From: Paenibacillus assamensis DSM 18201
GTDB taxonomy: Bacteria; Bacillota; Bacilli; Paenibacillales; Paenibacillaceae
Length of the DNA: 64,000 bases
Assembly: GCF_000422445.1 (NCBI RefSeq)
Contig: NZ_KE383839.1
Span: forward strand, 190,321-254,320
Direction: 5' to 3'
Each line of letters starts with the position of its first letter. Position 1 is the stretch's first letter. The notes beneath the pieces are model-generated. The model ran no database searches. It was not told where the DNA came from and saw only the letters and a list, made by a program, of their open reading frames with translations. Position numbers and translations under genes: made by a program. Below are positions 34,401 through 42,514 of the stretch, in pieces.

Positions 34401-37400
34401 GTATTGGTTAGATGTTCTTAATGGAGAACTGCCCGAGTTAAACTTGCCACTTGATTTCCATCGGCCACGTATACAGTCGTTCGAGGGTGAGGTTGTTCGT
34501 ACGCAATTATCCGTTGAGCAGACGGTTGCATTGCGACAGTTTGCTAAGGAACGGAACTGTACGATATACATGGTATTATTGTCTGTTTATCATGTTCTGT
34601 TGGCACGATATGCGGATACAGAAGATGTCATTGTAGGTTGTGCAGCAGCATCTCGCACACGTGCGGAATGTAATGACATGATAGGGATGTTCGTGAATAC
34701 GCTGCCGATTCGATCTTATCCAGAGGCATCCAAATCATTTGCTCATTTCTTAGAAGAGATGAAGGATTCACTGCTGCATGCCTATGAATATCAGGATTAC
34801 CCTATAGAGCAGTTATTTGAAAAAATACAGTTTAAACCTGATATGAGCCGCAATATGCTGTTCAACACTGTTTTTGTTATGCAGAACATGGGCGGTATAG
34901 ACATTCAGTTACCAGGTGTGAAATGTACAGAAGTACCTGTTCACAATGGTACGTCTAAGTTCGACCTAACCCTGGAAGCGATAGAGCAAGCCGGAATCGT
35001 GTCACTTACGTTCGAATACGATACAAAACTGTTTTCGTATGAGAAAATAGCCCGTCTTGCGGGTCATTTCGTTCAATTGGTGCAAGAAGTAACGGCCAAT
35101 GCTGAACTGGTAATTGGTCAATTGAATATATTGACAGGGTTAGAACGTAAGCAGATTATCGAGCAATTTAATGACACGGCTAGCACGTATCCGCGTGATG
35201 CTTCTGTTGTTGAATTATTTGAGCAGCAAGTGCTGAGAACACCGAACAAAGTGGCTGTAGAGTATAAGGATTGCAAGCTTACCTATGTGCAATTGAACCA
35301 GAAAGCGAATCAAGTGGCACATTACTTGCGTAGTAATGGCGTTGCAGTGGAGCAAGCAGTAGCCTTATTTGCGGAGCGTTCGGCTGACATGATCGTAGGT
35401 GTGCTCGCCATACTAAAGGCTGGTGCTGCCTATGTACCGATTGATCCTGATTATCCTGTGGAACGAATTCATTATATGATCGAAGACAGCGGAGCCGTAT
35501 TGGCGTTGTGTACAAGGGAACTTGTTCATCGATTACCGACTACAGTAAATACGATTGTATTGAATGACCCTAAACTTAAAGAACATCCAACAGAGAATGT
35601 TGGCGAGATGCTAAGTCCCAACCACTTAATTTACATGATGTATACTTCTGGATCGACAGGTAAACCGAAAGGGGTTATGATCACCCATCGCAATGTAATT
35701 CGTCTCGTACAGAACACAGACTATGTTCATTTTCAACCAGACGATTGCCTATTACAAACGGGTTCGCTTGTGTTTGATGCGTCAACATTTGAGATATGGG
35801 GAGCATTATTGAATGGATTGCGTCTCGTGCTCGTAGATAAGACCGTTATTTTGGACGTTGACCAATTAGGCAAGGCCATCAGACAGCATCAAGTTACGAT
35901 TATGTTTTTGACTACAGCGTTATTTAATCAGCTTGTAGATCGAAATCCAAGTGTGTTTTTACCGGTAAAGCAGTTGTTTGTTGGTGGCGAATCGATGAGT
36001 TGGAAACATTTTGTACGAGTTGCAGAACAGTGTGCACCGATTTCATTGTTCAATATTTACGGACCGACCGAAAATACGACTTTTTCAACATGTTATAAGC
36101 TTCAACTTCAACATGAAGGCGAAGGGTTAAACCCTATCGGTAAGCCAATTGCCAACTCGACTGCTTATGTCATGAATAGGGCTGGTGCCTTGCAACCTAT
36201 AGGTGTTAATGGGGAGCTGTGGGTTGGTGGTGATGGGGTAGCTAAAGGATACTTGAATCGCGAAGATCTCACGAATGCTTCATTTGTTAATAGCACGATA
36301 GGAACGGATGAGAAGCTCTATAAGACTGGCGATATGGTGCGTTGGCTGCCAAATGGACATCTAGAGTTTCTGGGTCGGAAAGACCATCAAGTAAAAATTC
36401 GTGGATACCGAGTAGAGCTAAGTGAGATCGAGCAATATTTCCGCAATCATGAGCAAATTAGAGAAGTGTTGATCACTACTATCGAGGAGGAATCAGGTTC
36501 AAAGTCACTGTGTGCTTACATTGTGGCTGATCAAGACGTGACGAGTAAAGATTTGTATGACTATGCGTCAGCGTACATGCCTGAATATATGATACCAACA
36601 CATTACCTTTTTCTCGAGCAGCTGCCTTTGACGATGAATGGGAAGATTGATCGTGCAAAGCTGCCTGTACCTAGGGAAAATGGACCCTCATTTTTAGATG
36701 ATTTTGCTGCTCCTGCAAATGAGAAGGAACATAAACTTGCTAAGCTATGGCAGGAATTGCTTGGTATAACGGAAGTGAGTGTGGAAGATAACTTCTTCCA
36801 ATTGGGTGGTCATTCTTTAAATGCAATTTCTTTAATTGCTCAATTGAAGCTCGACTATGAAGTGGAAGTCAGCGATGTTTTTCAGTATCCGACGATTCGT
36901 CAGTTGGCCAAACAGATAAAGTACCGCCCCAATCATATGAAGGAAAAGTTGTCGCAGCTTCGTGAACGTGCGCAGTATGAATGGACTAGGGGCACAGATT
37001 GGAACGAGCTGCTGGAATCACAAAATCATCAATACATGGAACGTATTGCGCTTTATAATGAGCAAACGTCCGCTGTCGCTCTACATGAGTCAAACACATA
37101 CTGCAATGTATTAGTGACAGGCAGTACGGGTTACTTGGGAAGTTACTTATTGCGCGACATAATCGAGCGAACAGATGCTCAAGTTACTGTAATTGTGCGA
37201 GGAAAGTGTACGGAGCATGCCAGAGAGCGACTTTATGCAAAGTTAAACTACTACTTTGGCTCTGCATGGGTTCGCTGTTTTAAAGAACGAATTTATGTTA
37301 TTAATGGCAACTTGTCTATGCCTCAATTTGGTATGGATGATGCAAATTATTATCAATTAGCAGCAGATGTAGATTGTATTGTCCATGCGGCTGCGAATGT

Positions 37401-38211
37401 AAAGCACTATGGACCTTATGAAGCGTTTGAACGTAATAACGTCACGGCAACGAAGCACCTGATCCAATTTGCCTTGGACGTACAATCGAAGGTGTTCCAT
37501 CATATCTCGACAATGTCGGTTGGGATGGGGACGATTCCGGGTACAGAGGCTATCTTATTTACAGAAAATGATCTTGATGTTGGTCAACAGTTTGATAATT
37601 ATTACGTAATGACGAAGTTCGAGGCCGAGAAAGTTGTGCATGATGCAAGAAAGAAAGGGCTTATTGCGAATATTTATCGTATTGGAAACATTGTATTTGA
37701 TTCTGAAAGCGGTAAGTTTCAGCAGAACATACAAGACAATGCGTTCTATAATAGTTTGAAATCTTATATGCAGCTTGGTGTCGTACCGAAAACAGAAGCA
37801 AACATAGATTTATCTTTTGTTGATCAGGTCAGCCTTGCACTCGTTACTATATTTAATAAGCCGGCGATCTATCAACGCACATTCCATCTATTCAATCCGA
37901 ACTTGGTCGCCATGACTGATTTGGCAGCCAATTGTGAGGGATATGATGTAGCTGCAACTTCATTTGAGGAATTTCTAGATGTACTTTATGAGCGGTATTG
38001 TCTAGGCGTTTATTCAGAGGCCATTGAAACTATATTGCTGCATAACGGCTGGATGGCCGAGAATCAGAACAACACTACATTTAAATTGACTGCGAAGTTA
38101 ACTGTATTAACATTAGCGCAGCTTGGGTTCCGTTGGGATGCCCCGAATCATAAACATATTTCTGCAATGCTGAGGCACTGTCGTGAGGTTGGATTTTTAC
38201 CATTGGAGTAG
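31429..38211 (+). CDS. Dimodular NRPS with terminal thioester reductase (AusA-like layout)
   Basis: About 2260 residues. TTG at 31429 is favoured (AGAGGGG 9 bases before); a TTG at 31420 touches the ribosome site. Approximate domains: half condensation-like segment 1-200 without HHxxxDG; A1 220-710 (TSGSTGMPKG, YGPTEN, NGKIDR); T1 with LGGHSLQ near 753; C with HHIVFDG near 944; A2 1260-1750; T2 with LGGHSLN near 1796; reductase 1890-2260 with GSTGYLG and catalytic YVMTK near 2062. Read by eye, both A domains give DAFFFGITFK, close to the Ile-type code DAFFYGITFK. Expected product: a dipeptide aldehyde from two branched hydrophobic residues, which would cyclise to a pyrazinone. No thioesterase or own PPTase present. 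Confidence 0.93.
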   Translation: MPVVDVTVERLRGYEAYTYTISEMAAKAIRSICNKQDVSPEAVVCTAWGALLTRHFNLNEISLYVAACEKPEPAEVNVSEDRITNNMLAEMEIGIQCCGKDQYTNHVPVKNSVYSYCWISDLNNTSSNTTLAELEGDLHCRFIYKYGDAAPQQLLIYCRLNQLQHTTVEQLKNHWEQLLIQMDKFPSKRLGELKVLTQAEEDQLVVQWNDTSAAFPRFETISALFEEQVLKTPNQVAMTDNEMEISYSTLNEMANRLAHRLRRLGLEREQKVAIVAERTVHMVIGILAILKAGGVYVPIDPDYPTNRIEYMLQDSGAQFVLTNGHFPELLAMGNKVVKITSSDLEAEPPTNPEPVNEATDLIYLMYTSGSTGMPKGVMVTHRNVARLVKNTNYAAFGADDCILQTGSLVFDASTFEIWGALLNGLRLVLVDKAVILDPIQLEAAIRRHQVTTMFLTTALFIQLADRNPSLFLPIKQLFIGGELMSPKHMLRVASESAPIALANIYGPTENTTFSTWYEFESSTVGAIPIGKPIANSTAYVVNKYGQLQPIGAVGELWVGGEGVARGYANRADLTVEKFIPSPFVSGERLYRTGDLVRWLPSGNLEFVGRSDHQVKIRGYRMELGEIETWIQQHESVVETLVVDFEETPGQNALCAYIVTKNEMSAIEMRSYLAHHVPDYMLPSYYMFLKRMPLTINGKIDRQRLPQPEKQSRELDNYIAPRTVTEQMLIGIWEEVLGCTSIGVGDHFFHLGGHSLQVSRIQTLMAKACGLTLTFKQIFEAPILRDMALQIDQQGKQAGVEIQAAAEKPLYTLGPAQRRMFALQQRDGIGTAYHIPLLYQFEGELDRIRLFHALKQLIARHEALRTSFHYENGEIGQRIATVEDVVFEMDYEDRTNEQLNEQSITELALWFNHRFELQRAPLIKAAMVSFAGEEHLFLLDVHHIVFDGTSLRIFAEELSALYAGNVLAPSSLQFKDYAEWQANVHFDVRAEQYWLDVLNGELPELNLPLDFHRPRIQSFEGEVVRTQLSVEQTVALRQFAKERNCTIYMVLLSVYHVLLARYADTEDVIVGCAAASRTRAECNDMIGMFVNTLPIRSYPEASKSFAHFLEEMKDSLLHAYEYQDYPIEQLFEKIQFKPDMSRNMLFNTVFVMQNMGGIDIQLPGVKCTEVPVHNGTSKFDLTLEAIEQAGIVSLTFEYDTKLFSYEKIARLAGHFVQLVQEVTANAELVIGQLNILTGLERKQIIEQFNDTASTYPRDASVVELFEQQVLRTPNKVAVEYKDCKLTYVQLNQKANQVAHYLRSNGVAVEQAVALFAERSADMIVGVLAILKAGAAYVPIDPDYPVERIHYMIEDSGAVLALCTRELVHRLPTTVNTIVLNDPKLKEHPTENVGEMLSPNHLIYMMYTSGSTGKPKGVMITHRNVIRLVQNTDYVHFQPDDCLLQTGSLVFDASTFEIWGALLNGLRLVLVDKTVILDVDQLGKAIRQHQVTIMFLTTALFNQLVDRNPSVFLPVKQLFVGGESMSWKHFVRVAEQCAPISLFNIYGPTENTTFSTCYKLQLQHEGEGLNPIGKPIANSTAYVMNRAGALQPIGVNGELWVGGDGVAKGYLNREDLTNASFVNSTIGTDEKLYKTGDMVRWLPNGHLEFLGRKDHQVKIRGYRVELSEIEQYFRNHEQIREVLITTIEEESGSKSLCAYIVADQDVTSKDLYDYASAYMPEYMIPTHYLFLEQLPLTMNGKIDRAKLPVPRENGPSFLDDFAAPANEKEHKLAKLWQELLGITEVSVEDNFFQLGGHSLNAISLIAQLKLDYEVEVSDVFQYPTIRQLAKQIKYRPNHMKEKLSQLRERAQYEWTRGTDWNELLESQNHQYMERIALYNEQTSAVALHESNTYCNVLVTGSTGYLGSYLLRDIIERTDAQVTVIVRGKCTEHARERLYAKLNYYFGSAWVRCFKERIYVINGNLSMPQFGMDDANYYQLAADVDCIVHAAANVKHYGPYEAFERNNVTATKHLIQFALDVQSKVFHHISTMSVGMGTIPGTEAILFTENDLDVGQQFDNYYVMTKFEAEKVVHDARKKGLIANIYRIGNIVFDSESGKFQQNIQDNAFYNSLKSYMQLGVVPKTEANIDLSFVDQVSLALVTIFNKPAIYQRTFHLFNPNLVAMTDLAANCEGYDVAATSFEEFLDVLYERYCLGVYSEAIETILLHNGWMAENQNNTTFKLTAKLTVLTLAQLGFRWDAPNHKHISAMLRHCREVGFLPLE

Positions 38212-38316
38212 TTGGAAGGTTGACTATTCCTATGTGAAAACATAGATAGAGAAAACAATATTTTAAATATGGATAGTGGATATTGAGATAACTCACACTA
38301 GGGGGGGATTACTGAT

Positions 38317-38676
38317 ATGTTTGAAGTAAGTTGCGATGTGTCTAAAAATCGACTTTACATAAAGCTAGAAGGTATGATGAGTATGGAAGAGGCAAGAGAG
38401 TATGAAAAAGCCCTTTATGTGTGTGTAAGTCAAATGCAGGAAGGATACACGCTCTGCTTTGATATGGTGAATGCACAGCCAGGTAAATTAGAGGTGAATA
38501 ATTCACTTGCTGACATTCGTGCTTATATGGCAGAAAAGAAAATTAAAGGCACTGCCATGATTGTCGGTAATGTGCTCTCGAAGCTGCAATTGACTCGTCT
38601 GCTTAAAGAGATTGGCGGTACTTTCAACGTTGTTCAAGGCTATGAAGATGCAGAAAAATATCTTGATTCTATATAA
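38317..38676 (+). CDS. Small STAS-like protein downstream of the NRPS
   Basis: 119 residues, soluble. Sequence pattern FEVSCDVSKNRLYIKLEGMM, MEEAREYEKALYVCV, YTLCFDMVNAQPG, then AYMAEKKIKGTAMIVGNVL, an alternating beta-alpha arrangement like STAS or SpoIIAA-like domains. The usual phosphorylated Ser/Thr of anti-anti-sigma proteins is not evident. A G-rich ribosome site precedes the ATG. It lies 105 bases after the NRPS on the same strand and ends with its own terminator, so it may be cotranscribed. A role in NRPS regulation or membrane docking is only a guess. Confidence 0.7.
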   Translation: MFEVSCDVSKNRLYIKLEGMMSMEEAREYEKALYVCVSQMQEGYTLCFDMVNAQPGKLEVNNSLADIRAYMAEKKIKGTAMIVGNVLSKLQLTRLLKEIGGTFNVVQGYEDAEKYLDSI

Positions 38677-38722
38677 GACCAAGCCTATTTTATAATACAT
38701 GTTAATGAATAGATTCGTAGAC

Positions 38723-38759
38723 TTGCCCGTTTCATTCGAATGGGCAGTTTTTTATTTTT
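38723..38759 (+). terminator. Terminator of the NRPS transcription unit
   Basis: TTGCCCGTTT pairs with GAATGGGCA (with G-U pairs), followed by GTTTTTTATTTTT. Confidence 0.85.
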
Positions 38760-38773
38760 GCAGCGGCATATGG

Positions 38774-38814
38774 AAAAGAGGGAACAGAAGCTAATTTCTG
38801 CACCCTCTTTTTTG
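38774..38814. terminator. Second hairpin, convergent terminator
   Basis: AAGAGGG pairs with CCCTCTT and, inside it, CAGAA with TTCTG; T runs on both strands. It may also terminate the minus-strand monooxygenase gene. Confidence 0.7.
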
Positions 38815-38894
38815 CGTCTTGCGCCATAGAAGTAATAACCTTCACTTCACTGGATTCCCCGTATGGGAAAGACAAATATACTTCATATCCAAAT

Positions 38895-39923
38895 CTATTC
38901 TGTGCGGACGTTAGACAGTAACTCAAATGAACGAAGCCTTGCGTCATGATCATAAATTTGACTGTTGATCATAATTTCATTAGCATTTGTTGCCTCTAAC
39001 AGCTCGCTCAGTTTGCGCTTGACGGTAGCTGGGCTGCCGATAATCGATGTGGAGAGCGTGCGCTGCACGAGCATTTTTTCGTACTCGCTCCAATGCTCAT
39101 CCATACTGTCCACAGGAGGCTGTAACTTCTGAGGCCTATTGCGAATGAGGCTCAAAAATTGCTGCTGCGCTGAGGTCGCCAATCGTTCTGCTTCTGCATC
39201 GGTATCCGCTGCTATAGCATTGACCGTTACGATAACATACGGTGCATCCAACACTTCTGATGGTTGGAAGTGGTTCCGATACACTTCTAGGGCAGGACGT
39301 GTATTTTCAGGCGAAAAATGGCTGGCAAAGGCAAAGGGAAGTCCCAGATCTCCAGCTAGTCTTGCGCTGAAACCGCTTGAACCAAGCAGCCAAATCGGTA
39401 TGTGGAGGCCTTCGCCAGGCACGGCGCGAACTCGATTCTCAAGTGGTGAGGCAGGCCGCAAATAATTGCGCAGCTCATCCAGCAGCTCAGGGAATTCTTG
39501 CCCATTGCGGCCTGTATCGCGACGAAGTGCTTGTGCTGTAAGTTGGTCGCTACCCGGTGCTCGGCCTAAGCCTAGATCAATGCGGTTCGGGTAGAGGGAT
39601 TCTAACGTACCGAACTGTTCTGCAATAACGAGTGGAGCATGATTGGGCAGCATAATACCGCCTGATCCTACTCGGATGGTCGTTGTATTTGCGGCTACAT
39701 GCCCGATAAGTACGGAAGTGGCTGAACTTGCTATGCCAGGCATATTATGATGTTCCGCCAACCAATACCTTTGGTAGCCCCATGCTTCTGCGTGTCGTGC
39801 TAAGTCTGCAGTTCGCCGAAAAGATTCGGCAGCCGTACTGCCTTCCACGATAGGAGATAGATCCAATACGGACAACGGAATATGTGATAGAGATTTGTTA
39901 GTGGGTTGTGATGGTTGTTCCAT
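38895..39923 (-). CDS. LLM class flavin-dependent oxidoreductase
   Basis: 342 residues of the bacterial luciferase-like monooxygenase group 1. Features: [14 protein letters not shown] at the first strand, [40 protein letters not shown], and [20 protein letters not shown]. These are family signatures close to YwcH/YhbW-type proteins. They use FMNH2 and oxygen on unknown substrates. The ATG has AGGTGA 9 bases ahead. The gene stands alone between the NRPS unit and the exopolysaccharide operon; a tailoring role for the NRPS product is conceivable but its convergent orientation does not support cotranscription. Confidence 0.92.
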   Translation of the reverse strand: MEQPSQPTNKSLSHIPLSVLDLSPIVEGSTAAESFRRTADLARHAEAWGYQRYWLAEHHNMPGIASSATSVLIGHVAANTTTIRVGSGGIMLPNHAPLVIAEQFGTLESLYPNRIDLGLGRAPGSDQLTAQALRRDTGRNGQEFPELLDELRNYLRPASPLENRVRAVPGEGLHIPIWLLGSSGFSARLAGDLGLPFAFASHFSPENTRPALEVYRNHFQPSEVLDAPYVIVTVNAIAADTDAEAERLATSAQQQFLSLIRNRPQKLQPPVDSMDEHWSEYEKMLVQRTLSTSIIGSPATVKRKLSELLEATNANEIMINSQIYDHDARLRSFELLSNVRTE

Positions 39924-40220
39924 ATTTTATAGGTCACCTGCTCTCTAGGTAATCGCTTTATGGCATGTTAATAATGAAATCAAAAATGTAAGCAATGAAT
40001 GGCTATCTACTCACATTTTAGCTTAATACCAGTAATGTACTAACAATTATAAAGTAAACATGGAGTCGTGACAACATAGCTGGACCAATTCATGATAGAC
40101 CGTAACGATAACGTGAATATTTTTATTGGTGCGGAATGTATTCGGAGCTCATAAAGAAGATGCCTTGTCTATATACATAACTAAACAGTAGATTCGTCGA
40201 TGAGGAGAGTCAGGAATGCA

Positions 40221-40985
40221 ATGATTGATATACATACACATATTGTTCCGTGCCTTGATGATGGAGCCCCTTCACTTGAAGTCGCTGTATTAATGGCACG
40301 AATTGCATATGCACAAGGTATACGGGCTATGATTGCAACTCCTCATCATCGGAACGGGAGATACCGTAACGAAGCCGATATCATCCATATGGCCACTGCA
40401 CGTTTGAATGAAGAGCTTCAGCAGCAAGGTGTCGATGTAAAGGTGTATGCAGGGCAAGAAATTCAACTGTATGATCGTCTGTTGTTGGATTGGATGGAAG
40501 GCCAAACATTGCTCTCTTTGTGTGACTCCAAATACATATTAATCGAGCTCCCAGCTACCCATATTCCTTCCTCCTGTCGGGATTTGTTCTATGAGTTGAG
40601 GTTGCTTGGACATGTTCCAATTATTGCTCATCCAGAGCGTAACGCTGGGGTTATGCAGGATTTAGCTCAATTAGGCGAGCTTGTTCGTGAGGGTGCACTC
40701 TGTCAAGTAACAGCCGGTTCATTAACAGGCAGATTTGGTTCGAAAGTTAGGAAATTGGCATGGAAATTGTGCAAACAAAACTTTATTCAGCTTATCGCGT
40801 CTGATTGCCACAATTGTCGTTCAAGGCCGCCTGATCTTGCAACATCTTATCAGCAAATAGAGGAAGTGCTAGGCGAGTATTACGTTCAAAATTATAGGCT
40901 GAACGCGAGTAACGTCTTGCAAAACAAAGACATCGCGGTTCAGGAGCCTGTGCTATCTAGTTCAATATGGCGCATGTCTCGGTAG
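40221..40985 (+). CDS. CpsB/CapC-type tyrosine-protein phosphatase (PHP fold)
   Basis: 254 residues from the ATG at 40221; AGGAGAG lies upstream, and the ATG at 40200 precedes that site. PHP-domain metal ligands are visible: DIHTHIVPCLDDG at the N-terminus, ATPHHRNGRY near 45-55, HPERN near 140 and SDCHN near 195. Family knowledge: Mn2+-dependent phosphatases such as CpsB and YwqE dephosphorylate the cognate BY-kinase and control capsule chain length. Here it is the first gene of the polysaccharide operon, 85 bases before the chain-length protein. Confidence 0.92.
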   Translation: MIDIHTHIVPCLDDGAPSLEVAVLMARIAYAQGIRAMIATPHHRNGRYRNEADIIHMATARLNEELQQQGVDVKVYAGQEIQLYDRLLLDWMEGQTLLSLCDSKYILIELPATHIPSSCRDLFYELRLLGHVPIIAHPERNAGVMQDLAQLGELVREGALCQVTAGSLTGRFGSKVRKLAWKLCKQNFIQLIASDCHNCRSRPPDLATSYQQIEEVLGEYYVQNYRLNASNVLQNKDIAVQEPVLSSSIWRMSR

Positions 40986-41069
40986 TGAGACTGTAAACCC
41001 TAAATGATTTGACAACTCACGGGATATCGTCATTTTGGAGGGCTCAATTGACGTGATAGGAGGAAGAGT

Positions 41070-41825
41070 ATGGAGTTAGGTATTAAAGAGATATTACAAG
41101 TTATTCGTAAGCGAAGCTGGTGGTTAGGTAGTATTGTTCTACTTGCCTCTGTAGGTGCAGGGCTGATCAGTTTCTATCTATTGCAGCCTAAGTATGAAGC
41201 CAGCAGCCAAATCATTATCAGTTCAACCGATGCGACAGGGCAATCCTCGATAAGTATCAATGAAGTGAATATGGATTTAAGGCTCATTGACACCTATAAA
41301 GAGATATTAAAGACGGTTGCGATGATGAAAAAGGTGACGGCGACTTATCCTGATATCGAACAAACTCCTGAACAATTATCTCGTCATGTGGAAGTGAACT
41401 CCGCAAGTTCAACACAAGTAATAACAATCTCTTACCAGCATGAAAATTACAGCCAAGCAGCGAAGACGGTGAACGCTATTGTACTCGCATTTCAACGTGA
41501 GATACCTTCTCTGATGAATATCGATAATGTATCCATACTAGGACTTGCTAATGAAGAAGCGGTTCCTGTCCCGGTTAGTCCCAATATGGTATTTAATGCA
41601 GCAGTTACCTTTATGATTGCGCTGATAGGTGGCGTTGCTCTATTTGTATTACTTGAGGTATTGGATGACACCGTTAAAAGTGAGGAGGAGTTGGCACGGC
41701 TGCTTAACTTGCCTGTACTAGCAACGGTACACATCATTCGAGAAACGAAACTTATCAAATCAAACATTGCAACTATTCATGGGGAAGGAGCGGGGAGCGA
41801 TGTCACGATTGACGCGAAAGTCTAA
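41070..41825 (+). CDS. Wzz/CapA-type chain-length determinant, BY-kinase activator
   Basis: 251 residues. Two transmembrane helices (SWWLGSIVLLASVGAGLISF near 15-36 and FNAAVTFMIALIGGVALFVL near 175-195) flank an extracytoplasmic domain of about 140 residues (YEASSQIIISSTDATGQSSI). A cytoplasmic tail follows (LDDTVKSEEELARLLNLPVL). This is the topology of YveK/CapA adaptors that activate the tyrosine kinase encoded next. AGGAGG lies 6 bases before the ATG. The 3' end overlaps the kinase gene by 26 bases. Confidence 0.93.
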   Translation: MELGIKEILQVIRKRSWWLGSIVLLASVGAGLISFYLLQPKYEASSQIIISSTDATGQSSISINEVNMDLRLIDTYKEILKTVAMMKKVTATYPDIEQTPEQLSRHVEVNSASSTQVITISYQHENYSQAAKTVNAIVLAFQREIPSLMNIDNVSILGLANEEAVPVPVSPNMVFNAAVTFMIALIGGVALFVLLEVLDDTVKSEEELARLLNLPVLATVHIIRETKLIKSNIATIHGEGAGSDVTIDAKV

Positions 41826-42480
41826 ACTGATAACGGCATATAACCCGCTGTCTCCGATTTCAGAAATATATCGGACACTGCGAACGAATATTCAATTCTC
41901 CTCGATCGATTGTCCGATGAAGTCCATTATGATTACTTCCGCCCGAGAAGGGGAAGGGAAATCTACAACACTTGTTAATGCAGCAGTCGCCTACGCACAG
42001 TCCAATATGAAAGTCGTTATTGTTGATGCGGATTTGAGAAAGCCGACGATACATGAATTTTTCCAGTTATCCAATCGAGTCGGTGTGACGAATGTATTAG
42101 CTCAGCAAGCTCGTTTGGAAGACGTCATTTTGGAGAGTGGCATTCCAAATTTGAAAGTTATACCCGCAGGGACAATTCCGCCAAATCCATCAGAGCTGCT
42201 GTCCTCACCAAGCATGACGACTCTTGTGACAGAACTCAGTGAGCAGTACGACCTTGTATTTGTTGATACTCCGCCAGTGCTGCTTGTAGCAGACGCTCAA
42301 ATTATGGCCGCCAAATGCGATGGAGTGCTGCTTGTTGTCCAGTACGGCAGAATTAAGCGTGAGGAGATAAGAAAAGCAAAATCGAATCTTGAATTGGTCA
42401 ATGCGAACTTACTAGGAACGGTACTTAACCAGTACAAATCGAAGGTGAGCAGCCGGTATCACTACTATAGGGACTCATAA
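41800..42480 (+). CDS. CpsD/CapB-type tyrosine kinase (BY-kinase)
   Basis: 226 residues from the ATG at 41800, with GGGGAG upstream. Walker A is AREGEGKSTTLVN, Walker A' VVIVDADLRKPT, Walker B LVFVDTPPVLL. The C-terminus ends in a small tyrosine cluster (SRYHYYRDS) that would be the autophosphorylation site. Such kinases cycle with the CpsB-like phosphatase and regulate polymer length and UDP-sugar dehydrogenase activity in relatives; a UDP-sugar dehydrogenase is indeed present two genes downstream. Cytoplasmic, works with the membrane adaptor encoded just upstream. Confidence 0.94.
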   Translation: MSRLTRKSKLITAYNPLSPISEIYRTLRTNIQFSSIDCPMKSIMITSAREGEGKSTTLVNAAVAYAQSNMKVVIVDADLRKPTIHEFFQLSNRVGVTNVLAQQARLEDVILESGIPNLKVIPAGTIPPNPSELLSSPSMTTLVTELSEQYDLVFVDTPPVLLVADAQIMAAKCDGVLLVVQYGRIKREEIRKAKSNLELVNANLLGTVLNQYKSKVSSRYHYYRDS

Positions 42481-42514
42481 ATAAGCACACTGTGAATCGT
42501 GCGAGGTGGAAGCG

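Noticed and set aside
38732-38953. 73-codon minus-strand ORF overlapping the monooxygenase 3' end
   Set aside because: It overlaps a well-supported gene in another frame and runs across two terminator hairpins, and I see no recognisable motif.
40140-40205. Promoter for the exopolysaccharide operon from TTGTCT and TAGATT
   Set aside because: The spacing is acceptable, but the predicted start would fall on the ribosome site, so I do not list it.
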